Of a DNA stretch of 11,956 nt, positions 6,002 through 11,956 are shown piece after piece. The stretch covers positions 1 through 11,956 of the forward strand of contig CAQNVT010000198.1 in NCBI GenBank assembly GCA_948844705.1, read 5' to 3'. A program made the translations under genes and the position numbers. Position 1 is the stretch's first letter; each line of letters starts with the position of its first letter. This DNA is from an uncultured Dorea sp. (GTDB lineage: Bacteria; Bacillota; Clostridia; Lachnospirales; Lachnospiraceae). The notes under the pieces are model-generated. The model made no database searches. It was given only the letters and a program-made list of their open reading frames with translations, and was not told the DNA's origin.

Positions 6002-6073
6002 CTGCTCTTACACCAATTTATATTTGTTTCATTAAATGTATTTTCAACACAAGGGGCTTTTCCCGAAAACGTA

Positions 6074-6103
6074 AAAGGACACTAACTCCCGCCAGTGTCC
6101 TTT
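6074..6103 (-). terminator. Terminator of the opp operon
   Basis: AAAGGACACT (6103-6094) and AGTGTCCTTT (6083-6074) form a perfect 10-bp stem with a 10-nt loop, starting 3 nt after the oppF stop codon. It is followed by UACGUUUUC on the minus strand, and the stem itself ends in UUU. It separates opp from spoVT. Confidence 0.8.
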
Positions 6104-6106
6104 CCG

Positions 6107-7078
6107 CTATTTAAACAAATGACAAGCCGCAAAATGCCCTTTTTCTATCTCCTTTAATTCCGGCGTTTCTGCTTTGCATCTCTTGGAGGCGTATTTACAC
6201 CGGCTTGCAAACCGGCATCCCGGCCCGCAGTTTATCGGGCTTCCCACCTCTCCCTCCAGAGGGAGCACCACCTTACCCTTCTCTTTTTCCGGATCTGGTA
6301 TGGGTATTGCGCTTAAAAGCGCCTTCGTATAAGGGTGCTGCGGATTTGCATATAATTCCTTACTGGACGAAAGCTCCACAATATGCCCCATATACATAAC
6401 GCCGACCCTGTCGGAAATATGCTTAACCATAGATAAATCATGGGCAATAAACAGATAGGTAAGACCCAGCTCCTTTTGAAGCTTGATAAGCAGATTAACC
6501 ACCTGTGCCTGAATGGATACGTCAAGCGCCGAAATCGGTTCATCACATACGATAAACTCCGGATCTACCGCCAAAGCCCTTGCAATACCGATTCTCTGCC
6601 TCTGTCCTCCGGAAAATTCATGAGGAAATCTTGACGCATGCTCCTTATTAAGCCCTACCAGCTTAAGAAGCTCATAAATCCGCTCTTTTCTTTCATCCGG
6701 CTTCTGATACAGGCCGAAGTTCTCCATTCCCTCCGCGATGATACTTTCTACCGTCATACGGGGATCCAGTGACGCATAAGGGTCCTGAAAGATCATCTGT
6801 GCACGCTTCTTAAACCAGGGAAGCTCGTTTTTCCCAAGCTTTGTGACATTCCTCCCCTCATACTCCACCTTACCCTCCGTAACAGGATAAAGTCCCATTA
6901 TCGTCCGTCCGCATGTCGTTTTTCCGCAGCCGGACTCCCCCACCAGTCCCAGTGTTTCCCCCTTATAGATATCAAAGGAAACATCATCCACTGCCTTTAA
7001 TACACCTTTGTTTCTGATATTAAAATACTTTTTCATGTTCTCCACATGAACCAGTACATCCCTCTTCTCGTTACTCAT
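6107..7078 (-). CDS. oppF: Oligopeptide ABC transporter ATP-binding protein OppF
   Basis: One of the two cytoplasmic ATPases driving oligopeptide import, expected to pair with OppD. Counting from the ATG at 7078 (323 residues): Walker A GESGCGKT (47-54), Q-loop FQDPYASLDP (97-106), ABC signature FSGGQRQRI (155-163), Walker B FIVCDEP (175-181) and the switch histidine H213. The C-terminal OppD/F extension has C288, C294, C301 and C319 with the spacing C-x5-C-x6-C-x17-C, as in family members thought to bind an iron-sulfur cluster. The ATG at 7078 overlaps the oppD stop (ATGAGTAA). It is preferred to the TTG at 7084 because GGAGG (7089-7093) is 10 nt from the ATG but only 4 from the TTG. Last gene of the operon; a terminator follows. 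Dipeptide importers (DppF) are close relatives, so the exact substrate is not certain. Confidence 0.94.
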   Translation of the reverse strand: MSNEKRDVLVHVENMKKYFNIRNKGVLKAVDDVSFDIYKGETLGLVGESGCGKTTCGRTIMGLYPVTEGKVEYEGRNVTKLGKNELPWFKKRAQMIFQDPYASLDPRMTVESIIAEGMENFGLYQKPDERKERIYELLKLVGLNKEHASRFPHEFSGGQRQRIGIARALAVDPEFIVCDEPISALDVSIQAQVVNLLIKLQKELGLTYLFIAHDLSMVKHISDRVGVMYMGHIVELSSSKELYANPQHPYTKALLSAIPIPDPEKEKGKVVLPLEGEVGSPINCGPGCRFASRCKYASKRCKAETPELKEIEKGHFAACHLFK

Positions 7079-8102
7079 CCTCAAACACCCTCCTTATATC
7101 TTCCGTACCCAGCACCTTTTTCGCCATAGGATGGTGCAGCCAGCAGGCTGCTTTATGTGTCTCGGATACATGTGTAAAATCAGGAGACTGTTCCTTACAG
7201 ATTCCCATACAGTATTTACACCGGCTTGCAAAGCCGCAGCCCTTCGGAGGCATAATAAGATCCGGCGGGGTTCCGGGGATAATCTGAAGCTCTGACTTAT
7301 TTTCATTCTCCATATTCGGCACTGCCTTAAGGAGCGCGTCTGTATACGGATGCTGCGGATTTTTAAAGATTTCTTCTACCCTGCCCGCTTCGACCACACA
7401 TCCGGCATACATAACCGTAATATACTCCGCCATTCCCGCTACTACTCCAAGATCATGTGTGATCATGATAATCGCCGTATTGTTCTTTTTCTGTATTTCC
7501 TTGAGAAGTTTCATAATCTGGGCCTGTATGGTTACATCCAGGGCCGTCGTCGGCTCGTCTGCAATCATAAGCTTCGGATTACACGCCAGTGCGATTGCAA
7601 TAACGACTCTCTGTCTCATACCGCCGGAAAATTCATATGGATACTGATTAAGCCTGTCCTCCGGGTTCGGGATATTTACCTGTCTTAACAGCTCCACCGC
7701 ACGTTCCCTTGCTTCCTGCTTACTGATTTTATTATGCAAAAGAATACTTTCCATAATCTGTTTCCCGACCTTCATAGTCGGATTTAAGGACGTCATGGGA
7801 TCCTGAAAAATCATTGCCGCGTCTTTTCCCCTGAAATTTCTCCATTCCTTTTCTGTAAAATCGAGAATATTCTTTCCTTCAAATAAAATCTGGCTGTCCT
7901 TTTTTATCTCTCCCGGCGGCTCGGCAATCAGTCCCAGCACGGCCTTTGAAGTTACTGTCTTGCCTGAGCCTGATTCCCCCACGACCGCTATACATTCTCC
8001 GGCGTTCACCTTAAGGGAAACTCCCCGTACAGCCTGCACCTCTCCTGCATATGTATGAAAAGAAACCTTCAGATTTCTTACGTCTAATAAATGCTCACTC
8101 AT
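7071..8102 (-). CDS. oppD: Oligopeptide ABC transporter ATP-binding protein OppD
   Basis: Second ATPase of the importer, 343 residues. Motifs in order: Walker A GESGSGKT (42-49), Q-loop FQDPMTSLNP (99-108), signature FSGGMRQRV (158-166), Walker B LMIADEPTTALD (178-189) and switch histidine H216. The C-terminal extension carries C289, C295, C302 and C320 in the same C-x5-C-x6-C-x17-C spacing as OppF, plus an extra C298. The ATG at 8102 has AGGAGG 7 nt upstream. It begins 14 bp after oppC, and its stop overlaps the start of oppF, which points to translational coupling and balanced ATPase amounts. Both ATPases have intact catalytic motifs, as expected for a D/F heterodimer. Naming as Opp rather than Dpp or App rests on gene order and family likeness. 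Confidence 0.95.
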   Translation of the reverse strand: MSEHLLDVRNLKVSFHTYAGEVQAVRGVSLKVNAGECIAVVGESGSGKTVTSKAVLGLIAEPPGEIKKDSQILFEGKNILDFTEKEWRNFRGKDAAMIFQDPMTSLNPTMKVGKQIMESILLHNKISKQEARERAVELLRQVNIPNPEDRLNQYPYEFSGGMRQRVVIAIALACNPKLMIADEPTTALDVTIQAQIMKLLKEIQKKNNTAIIMITHDLGVVAGMAEYITVMYAGCVVEAGRVEEIFKNPQHPYTDALLKAVPNMENENKSELQIIPGTPPDLIMPPKGCGFASRCKYCMGICKEQSPDFTHVSETHKAACWLHHPMAKKVLGTEDIRRVFEDE

Positions 8103-8116
8103 CTTGATACCTCCTG

Positions 8117-9046
8117 TTACTGGCGCAGCTTTGGATCAAACGCATCACGAAGCCCGTCTCCTAAAAGATTAAACGCCAGCATCGTAACCGAAATTGCCAA
8201 AGCCGGGAAAATCAGCTCATGTGGATAATAAGTCATCTGCTGCTGTCCAAGAGCCGCCATCGCTCCCCAGCTTGTAAGAGGCGGCTGGATTCCCATACCA
8301 AGAAAGCTTAAGAAGGCTTCCGAAAATATAAAGCCCGGAATGGAAAATGTAGTATTAATAATGATAATACTAAGCGTATTTGGAATCAGGTGTCTGGTAA
8401 TAATCTTAAACGACGGAGTTCCAAGAACTCTTGCCGCCATAACATATTCACTTTCTTTTAGTTCGATAATCTCCCCTCTGACAAGCCTTGCAAGTCCGGT
8501 CCAGCTTGTCATACAAAGAGCAATCATAAGTGACGTCATACCCTTCCCAAGAAATACAGAAACAATAATAACTACCACCATATACGGAATCCCCACAATG
8601 ATTTCCAGAATCCTCATCATAATATCATCTACGATCCCACCGCAGAAGCCGCTGATGCCTCCGTACAGGGTTCCGACAATAAGGGAAACGAGCGCTCCCA
8701 CAATACCGATTGTCAGAGAAACTCTTCCTCCCACCCATATTCTTGCAAAAATGTCGCGGCCCAGATCATCCAGACCGAAGATATGCTCTGCTGTAGGCCC
8801 CTGGTTTGTAATTGCAATATTCTGCTCATTATATTCGTGTGGATAAATATACGGCGCAAAAATACACATCAAAATCATAAAAATCAAAAACATGAGACTG
8901 CACATTGCCACCTTATTCTTTTTCAGCCTTCTTACCGCATCCTGCCAGTAGGAGATGCTGGGACGCACCAGTGTCTCAGACTTCTGCTCATCTGCTCCGA
9001 GCCTCTGAAACATATCCTCTGTCATACTGCTATTTAACTCTGCCAC
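8117..9046 (-). CDS. oppC: Oligopeptide ABC transporter permease OppC
   Basis: Inner-membrane channel subunit of the importer. Counting from the GTG at 9046 (309 residues), TM1 is about 46-65, followed by a periplasmic-side loop with the family motif GLDDLGRDIFAR (91-102). Membrane segments lie in the 110-135, 145-170, 230-250 and 280-300 ranges. The cytoplasmic EAA loop that contacts the ATPases is at about 199-219 (ESEYVMAARVLGT, then PSFKIITRH). The C-terminus LLGDGLRDAFDPKLRQ is typical of the DppC/OppC family. The frame is also open to a TTG at 9067 that overlaps the oppB stop, but AGGAGG (9055-9060) lies 8 nt before the GTG at 9046, and the TTG has only a weak, too-close site. I therefore take the GTG. 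Confidence 0.95.
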   Translation of the reverse strand: MAELNSSMTEDMFQRLGADEQKSETLVRPSISYWQDAVRRLKKNKVAMCSLMFLIFMILMCIFAPYIYPHEYNEQNIAITNQGPTAEHIFGLDDLGRDIFARIWVGGRVSLTIGIVGALVSLIVGTLYGGISGFCGGIVDDIMMRILEIIVGIPYMVVVIIVSVFLGKGMTSLMIALCMTSWTGLARLVRGEIIELKESEYVMAARVLGTPSFKIITRHLIPNTLSIIIINTTFSIPGFIFSEAFLSFLGMGIQPPLTSWGAMAALGQQQMTYYPHELIFPALAISVTMLAFNLLGDGLRDAFDPKLRQ

Positions 9047-9054
9047 CCTTTGCA

Positions 9055-9060
9055 CCTCCT
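9055..9060 (-). promoter_or_regulatory. Ribosome binding site fixing the GTG start of oppC
   Basis: AGGAGG on the minus strand, within a longer AAAAAGGAGGTG run, 8 nt before the GTG at 9046. It lies inside the longer TTG-started reading frame, which argues for the shorter protein. Confidence 0.75.
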
Positions 9061-9063
9061 TTT

Positions 9064-10017
9064 TCAATTGCCTTCAATGATACTCTTACGCACTCTCGGG
9101 TCTACGACTGCATATAAAATATCCATTCCTACCATACAGATAATAAATATCATGGAGAAAAATAATGTTGTCGCAAGAATCATGGGGTAGTCACGTCCAT
9201 TTACACTGTCCACATAATAGCGTCCGAGCCCCGGAATCGAAAAAATCCTTTCAATAACAAAGGAGCCTGTTACAATTGCCGCTATCTGCGGCGCCACAAT
9301 AGAAATAATCGGCGTAATCGCATTGCGCATCACATGGCGCCAGATAATCTGGAATTTGGAGCACCCCTTTGATTTTGCCAGAAGGATATAATCCGCGCCA
9401 AGTACATCCAGCACAGAAGAACGCATAAACCTGGAATAGGTGGCAATTCCGCTGATTGCCGCCGCCAGTGTGGGCAGCGCCGTATATTTGAAGATTTCAG
9501 GAAGCCCCATTCCTTCCGTTACCCACCCTATAATAGGGAAAATACCGCCTGCGGCGTATTTCTGAAGCAGCGCCGCAAACACGAAGCTTGGAATAGATAC
9601 ACCCAAAATCGCAATAAAAATCGTGACAAAATCAATCCATTTCCCCCTGTTAAATGCCGCCAGGATTCCAAGAATCAGCCCGAAAATAAGACTTACTGCC
9701 ACTGCCTGAAGCCCAAGCTGCAATGAGGCAGGAAACCGCTCCTCAATGGCCTGGTTTGCCGTCAGGCCCGGGGTCATATATGATTCGCCCATATTTCCGT
9801 GAATCAGATTCTTTAAATAAATTACATATTGTTCCCCAAGAGGCTTGTCAAGCCCCCATTTTGCCTCCAGATTCTTCTGCACTGCCTCCGGCAGCACCTT
9901 TGCAGACGCCTGCGTCGGATCTCCCGGCATGGAATACATAAGGAAAAAGGTGACTGTCAGGATAATCCATAAAGTAACAATCATGTAAATAATTTTTTTC
10001 AAAATATATTTTACCAT
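9064..10017 (-). CDS. oppB: Oligopeptide ABC transporter permease OppB
   Basis: First permease of the importer, 317 residues, partner of OppC. TM1 is about 9-31 and runs into MPGDP (30-34), the typical OppB/DppB motif. Further membrane segments lie near 101-122, 130-152, 240-258 and 282-305. The EAA loop is at about 206-225 (LGADYILLAKSKGCSKFQII), followed by RHVMRNAITPIISIV, and the C-terminus has the family ending AVVDPRVR. The ATG at 10017 has GGGAG about 6 nt upstream. It is separated from oppA by 83 bp containing a strong hairpin, and its stop lies 17 bp before the preferred oppC start. The order A-B-C-D-F is the standard one for opp operons, so transcription as a single unit is likely. 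Confidence 0.95.
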   Translation of the reverse strand: MVKYILKKIIYMIVTLWIILTVTFFLMYSMPGDPTQASAKVLPEAVQKNLEAKWGLDKPLGEQYVIYLKNLIHGNMGESYMTPGLTANQAIEERFPASLQLGLQAVAVSLIFGLILGILAAFNRGKWIDFVTIFIAILGVSIPSFVFAALLQKYAAGGIFPIIGWVTEGMGLPEIFKYTALPTLAAAISGIATYSRFMRSSVLDVLGADYILLAKSKGCSKFQIIWRHVMRNAITPIISIVAPQIAAIVTGSFVIERIFSIPGLGRYYVDSVNGRDYPMILATTLFFSMIFIICMVGMDILYAVVDPRVRKSIIEGN

Positions 10018-10051
10018 TCTTATCTCCCGTCCGTTTTGTCCTCTTTTAAAT

Positions 10052-10079
10052 ACAGCGGGAGATAATAACCTCCCGCTGT
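10052..10079 (-). terminator. Intercistronic hairpin between oppA and oppB
   Basis: ACAGCGGGAG (10079-10070 on the minus strand) and CTCCCGCTGT (10061-10052) make a perfect GC-rich 10-bp stem with an 8-nt loop. It starts 21 nt after the oppA stop. AUUUAAAAG follows, so there is no strong U-tract. It probably stabilises the oppA message or stops part of the transcripts, giving an excess of receptor over channel, as is common after oppA-type genes. Confidence 0.6.
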
Positions 10080-10100
10080 CAGATACTGTTTTTACGTCAA

Positions 10101-11777
10101 TTATTCAACATATGCGTCTCTGAATTCGATCGCCGGTCCGCCTGCTCCGTTTACATAAATTCCTTTAAGATTTTTTGATACGAGTACATTGCTGTAAGTA
10201 AAGGTTACCGGGGAAATACCGCACTTTTCTACTGTAAGGATCTCCTCTGCGCGGGCAAATTTCTCTGCGCGGACCTTATGATCCTGCTCGGTCTTACATG
10301 CATTTACAAGCTCGTCATACTCCGCGTCAGAGAAGAATGCCGGGTTGTTTCCGTCGCCTGTTGTATAGCACTGCATAAAGGTCATCGGATCGTTATAGTC
10401 TGCTCCCCAGCCTGTCTCACATACCTGGTAGAGGCCTTTGGATACCTGATTATTAAATGCAGAGTTGTCAGAAGCAGTCTCAATATTTACCTTTACGCCG
10501 AGGTTCTTCTGCCACTGATCCTGATAGTACTCGGCAGCAACCTTTGTCTCATTATCGGAGTTTTTCTGAAGGAAGGTAATCTCCAGAGTTTCACCCTCTT
10601 TGCCGATTTCCTTAAGTCCTTCCTCAAAAAGCTTCTTTGCATCCTGGCTTAAGAGCTTATCCATCGGTCCTTCATAAAGGTCGCGGAAGATATCTTCACC
10701 GATTGCTGTTCCTGGAGGAATCTCTCCGTTGGCCGGTTCATTTTTCTTTAATACCTGCTTTGCATATGCGTCTCTGTCAAATGCAATAGCGAATGCCTTA
10801 CGGATCTTTTCGTTTGTAAATACTCCGTTTGGATCCGTATTGTTAAAGCAGATGTAAGCATTTCTCGGCTGAGGCCCTGAAATCAACTGGATTTCTCCTG
10901 CGTCAACCTCTTTTTGTTTCAGATTTACATACTCTGCACTTGCATTTCTAAGCACGTCAATCTGCCCCTGGTCTAAAAGCTGCTGTCTTGTATTCTCATC
11001 CTGTGCAAGAACCATCTCGATTTCATCCAGCTTGATATTCTCAGCGTCCCAGTAATTCGGGTTCTTCTTAAGAACTACCTTTGAGCCTCTTGTCCACTCT
11101 GTAATATAGAATGGTCCGCACTGTGACAGCTCCTCTGCCGACGCTCCATAGGAGGAATTCTTCTCACCCTCTGTCTTTGCTTCCGGCACCGGAGTCACAT
11201 TTGCGAAGGTCAATAACTGTGGAAAATACGGCAGGCTCTCTGTCAGGGTAATCTCCAGAGTCTTATCGTCTACTGCCTTTGCAGCCACATCTTCTTTAGA
11301 GCCTTTCCCTGTATTAAATTCTTCACCGCCTTTAATGCAGTAGAAAATCCCTGCATTGTGGCAGTTAACCTCCGGATCAAAAATTCTCCGGATGGAGTTC
11401 ACATAATCCTGTGCCTTCACATCTTCTCCGTCGGCATACTTGTTGTCTCTTAAATGGAACGTATAGACAAGGCCGTCGTCTGATATGTCGTAGCTTTCTG
11501 CCCCTGCCTCCGTCAACACTCCGTCAATCAGACGAAGCAGCGTCTCCTGTGATTCAAGAACGATAGCGTTCTTCTGCTCGTCATCCGCACGTCCCGGATC
11601 CATAGTATCCGGATCTGTAAGCATAACAGTGCTTACCTTGGCAGCGCCTCCGCCGTCTCCTTCGGACTTTTCGCCTCCTCCTGCGTCTGATGACTGTTCT
11701 GAATTACCACCGCCGCATGCTGTCAGTGAAAGTACCATCACTGCCGACAAAATAGCTGCCAGAACTCTCTTTTTCAT
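10101..11777 (-). CDS. oppA: Oligopeptide-binding lipoprotein OppA (family 5 solute-binding protein)
   Basis: Extracellular receptor that hands peptides to OppBC, 558 residues. The N-terminus is a lipoprotein signal: MKKR, a hydrophobic stretch, then LTAC with C21 as the lipid-anchored residue, and a Gly/Ser/Glu-rich linker (22-46). The mature part has SBP_bac_5 family marks: DPDTMDPGRADD (about 55-66), FHLRDNKYADGEDVKAQDY (about 107-125), NPNYWDAENIKLDEIEMV in the middle, RKAFAIAFDRDAYAKQVL, and GWGADYNDPMTFMQCY near the C-terminus, a classic OppA ligand-domain motif. The ATG at 11777 is preceded by AGAGG about 7 nt away, a modest site. It begins 60 bp after the end of an oxidoreductase gene. 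I see no convincing promoter in that gap, so it may be read from upstream. Peptide length preference cannot be told from sequence; DppA or MppA-like roles are possible. Confidence 0.94.
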   Translation of the reverse strand: MKKRVLAAILSAVMVLSLTACGGGNSEQSSDAGGGEKSEGDGGGAAKVSTVMLTDPDTMDPGRADDEQKNAIVLESQETLLRLIDGVLTEAGAESYDISDDGLVYTFHLRDNKYADGEDVKAQDYVNSIRRIFDPEVNCHNAGIFYCIKGGEEFNTGKGSKEDVAAKAVDDKTLEITLTESLPYFPQLLTFANVTPVPEAKTEGEKNSSYGASAEELSQCGPFYITEWTRGSKVVLKKNPNYWDAENIKLDEIEMVLAQDENTRQQLLDQGQIDVLRNASAEYVNLKQKEVDAGEIQLISGPQPRNAYICFNNTDPNGVFTNEKIRKAFAIAFDRDAYAKQVLKKNEPANGEIPPGTAIGEDIFRDLYEGPMDKLLSQDAKKLFEEGLKEIGKEGETLEITFLQKNSDNETKVAAEYYQDQWQKNLGVKVNIETASDNSAFNNQVSKGLYQVCETGWGADYNDPMTFMQCYTTGDGNNPAFFSDAEYDELVNACKTEQDHKVRAEKFARAEEILTVEKCGISPVTFTYSNVLVSKNLKGIYVNGAGGPAIEFRDAYVE

Positions 11778-11808
11778 AATGTTACCTCTCTTTCTTTTTA
11801 TTTTTCAA

Positions 11809-11821
11809 TGTGCTTTGCACA
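11809..11821. repeat. Small dyad upstream of oppA
   Basis: TGTGC-TTT-GCACA is a perfect 5-bp inverted repeat in the 60-bp gap between the oxidoreductase stop and oppA. No U-tract follows on the minus strand, so it is a poor terminator. It could be an operator or chance. Confidence 0.3.
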
Positions 11822-11837
11822 AAGAATACATGATATA

Positions 11838-11956
11838 TTAAAGCTCCACCGGTTTTCCGCCGGCAAGACGCGATTCCTCTGCTGCCAGCGCAATGATATG
11901 GCTCTGAATAGACACGTCGATTCCTGTCCTTAATTTATCTTCGTCCGCCCCTTCCT
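11838..11956 (-). CDS. Gfo/Idh/MocA family oxidoreductase, C-terminal fragment (runs off window)
   Basis: Only the last 38 residues are present, beginning EGADEDKLRTGIDVSIQS and ending LAAEESRLAGGKPVEL before a TAA stop. The ending, in which a helix with A-x-E-x-S-R-L is followed by G-G-K-P-V-E-L, is the usual C-terminus of Gfo/Idh/MocA dehydrogenases. These are NAD(P)-dependent enzymes acting on sugars, inositols or similar polyols. The Rossmann and catalytic parts lie outside the window, so neither cofactor nor substrate can be judged. It is 60 bp upstream of oppA on the same strand and may be in the same transcript. The assignment rests on a short segment and is only moderately sure. Confidence 0.65.
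   Translation of the reverse strand, partial: EGADEDKLRTGIDVSIQSHIIALAAEESRLAGGKPVEL

Noticed and set aside
6107..7084. TTG at 7084 as start of oppF
   Set aside because: Only 4 nt from the Shine-Dalgarno core, whereas the ATG at 7078 is at 10 nt and gives a normal start.
8117..9067. TTG at 9067 as start of oppC
   Set aside because: The strong AGGAGG lies downstream of this TTG and serves the GTG at 9046; the TTG has no good site of its own. Still possible by translational coupling through the TTGA overlap.
11778..11837. Promoter or riboswitch before oppA
   Set aside because: Only 60 bp, with no matched -35/-10 pair at proper spacing and no room for a riboswitch fold; only a small dyad is present.
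1..11956. CRISPR array, tRNA, rRNA, phage or insertion sequence
   Set aside because: No regularly spaced repeats, cloverleaf, ribosomal segments, integrase or transposase motifs were seen on either strand.

Overview
All genes in this window lie on the minus strand, so transcription runs from high to low coordinates. Three things point to a Firmicute of class Clostridia, most likely Lachnospiraceae: a SCIFF (six cysteines in forty-five residues) precursor peptide with its radical SAM maturase, a SecD-SecF fusion, and a SpoVT-type sporulation regulator. This assignment comes from gene content and remembered family resemblance, not from a search.

The layout in transcription order is as follows. 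(1) 11956-11838: the C-terminal end of a Gfo/Idh/MocA-type oxidoreductase, cut by the window edge. (2) 11777-6107: a five-gene oligopeptide ABC importer, oppA-oppB-oppC-oppD-oppF. A strong hairpin follows oppA and a hairpin terminator follows oppF. (3) 5930-5382: spoVT, preceded by a promoter that resembles the forespore sigma G/F type. (4) 5315-4941: a four-helix membrane protein (TIGR04086/YrzE-like), followed by a hairpin terminator that carries a 10-bp tandem duplication. (5) 4807-3175: scfA, a 47-residue SCIFF peptide gene too short for many gene callers, and scfB, its maturase. They have their own sigma A-type promoter and an intercistronic hairpin. (6) 3154-887: secDF, 20 bp after scfB and probably co-transcribed with it. 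(7) 818-1: the start of recJ, behind a 16-bp perfect hairpin.

The opp genes form one import machine: lipoprotein receptor, two permeases and two ATPases. The membrane protein-scfA-scfB-secDF-recJ order matches, as I remember it, the conserved clostridial neighbourhood of SCIFF peptides. The RiPP locus therefore sits beside secretion machinery and carries no dedicated exporter or protease of its own.

Two points deserve most attention. The SCIFF/ranthipeptide locus is an unusual but recognised system. At the extreme left edge the recJ reading frame runs in frame into about 70 bp that read like the Q-loop region of an EcfA-type ABC ATPase, which suggests a chimeric contig end or a real rearrangement.

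I saw no tRNA, rRNA, CRISPR array, insertion sequence or prophage gene. The longest stretch without a gene is 176 bp (5931-6106), and it is accounted for by a terminator and a promoter region.
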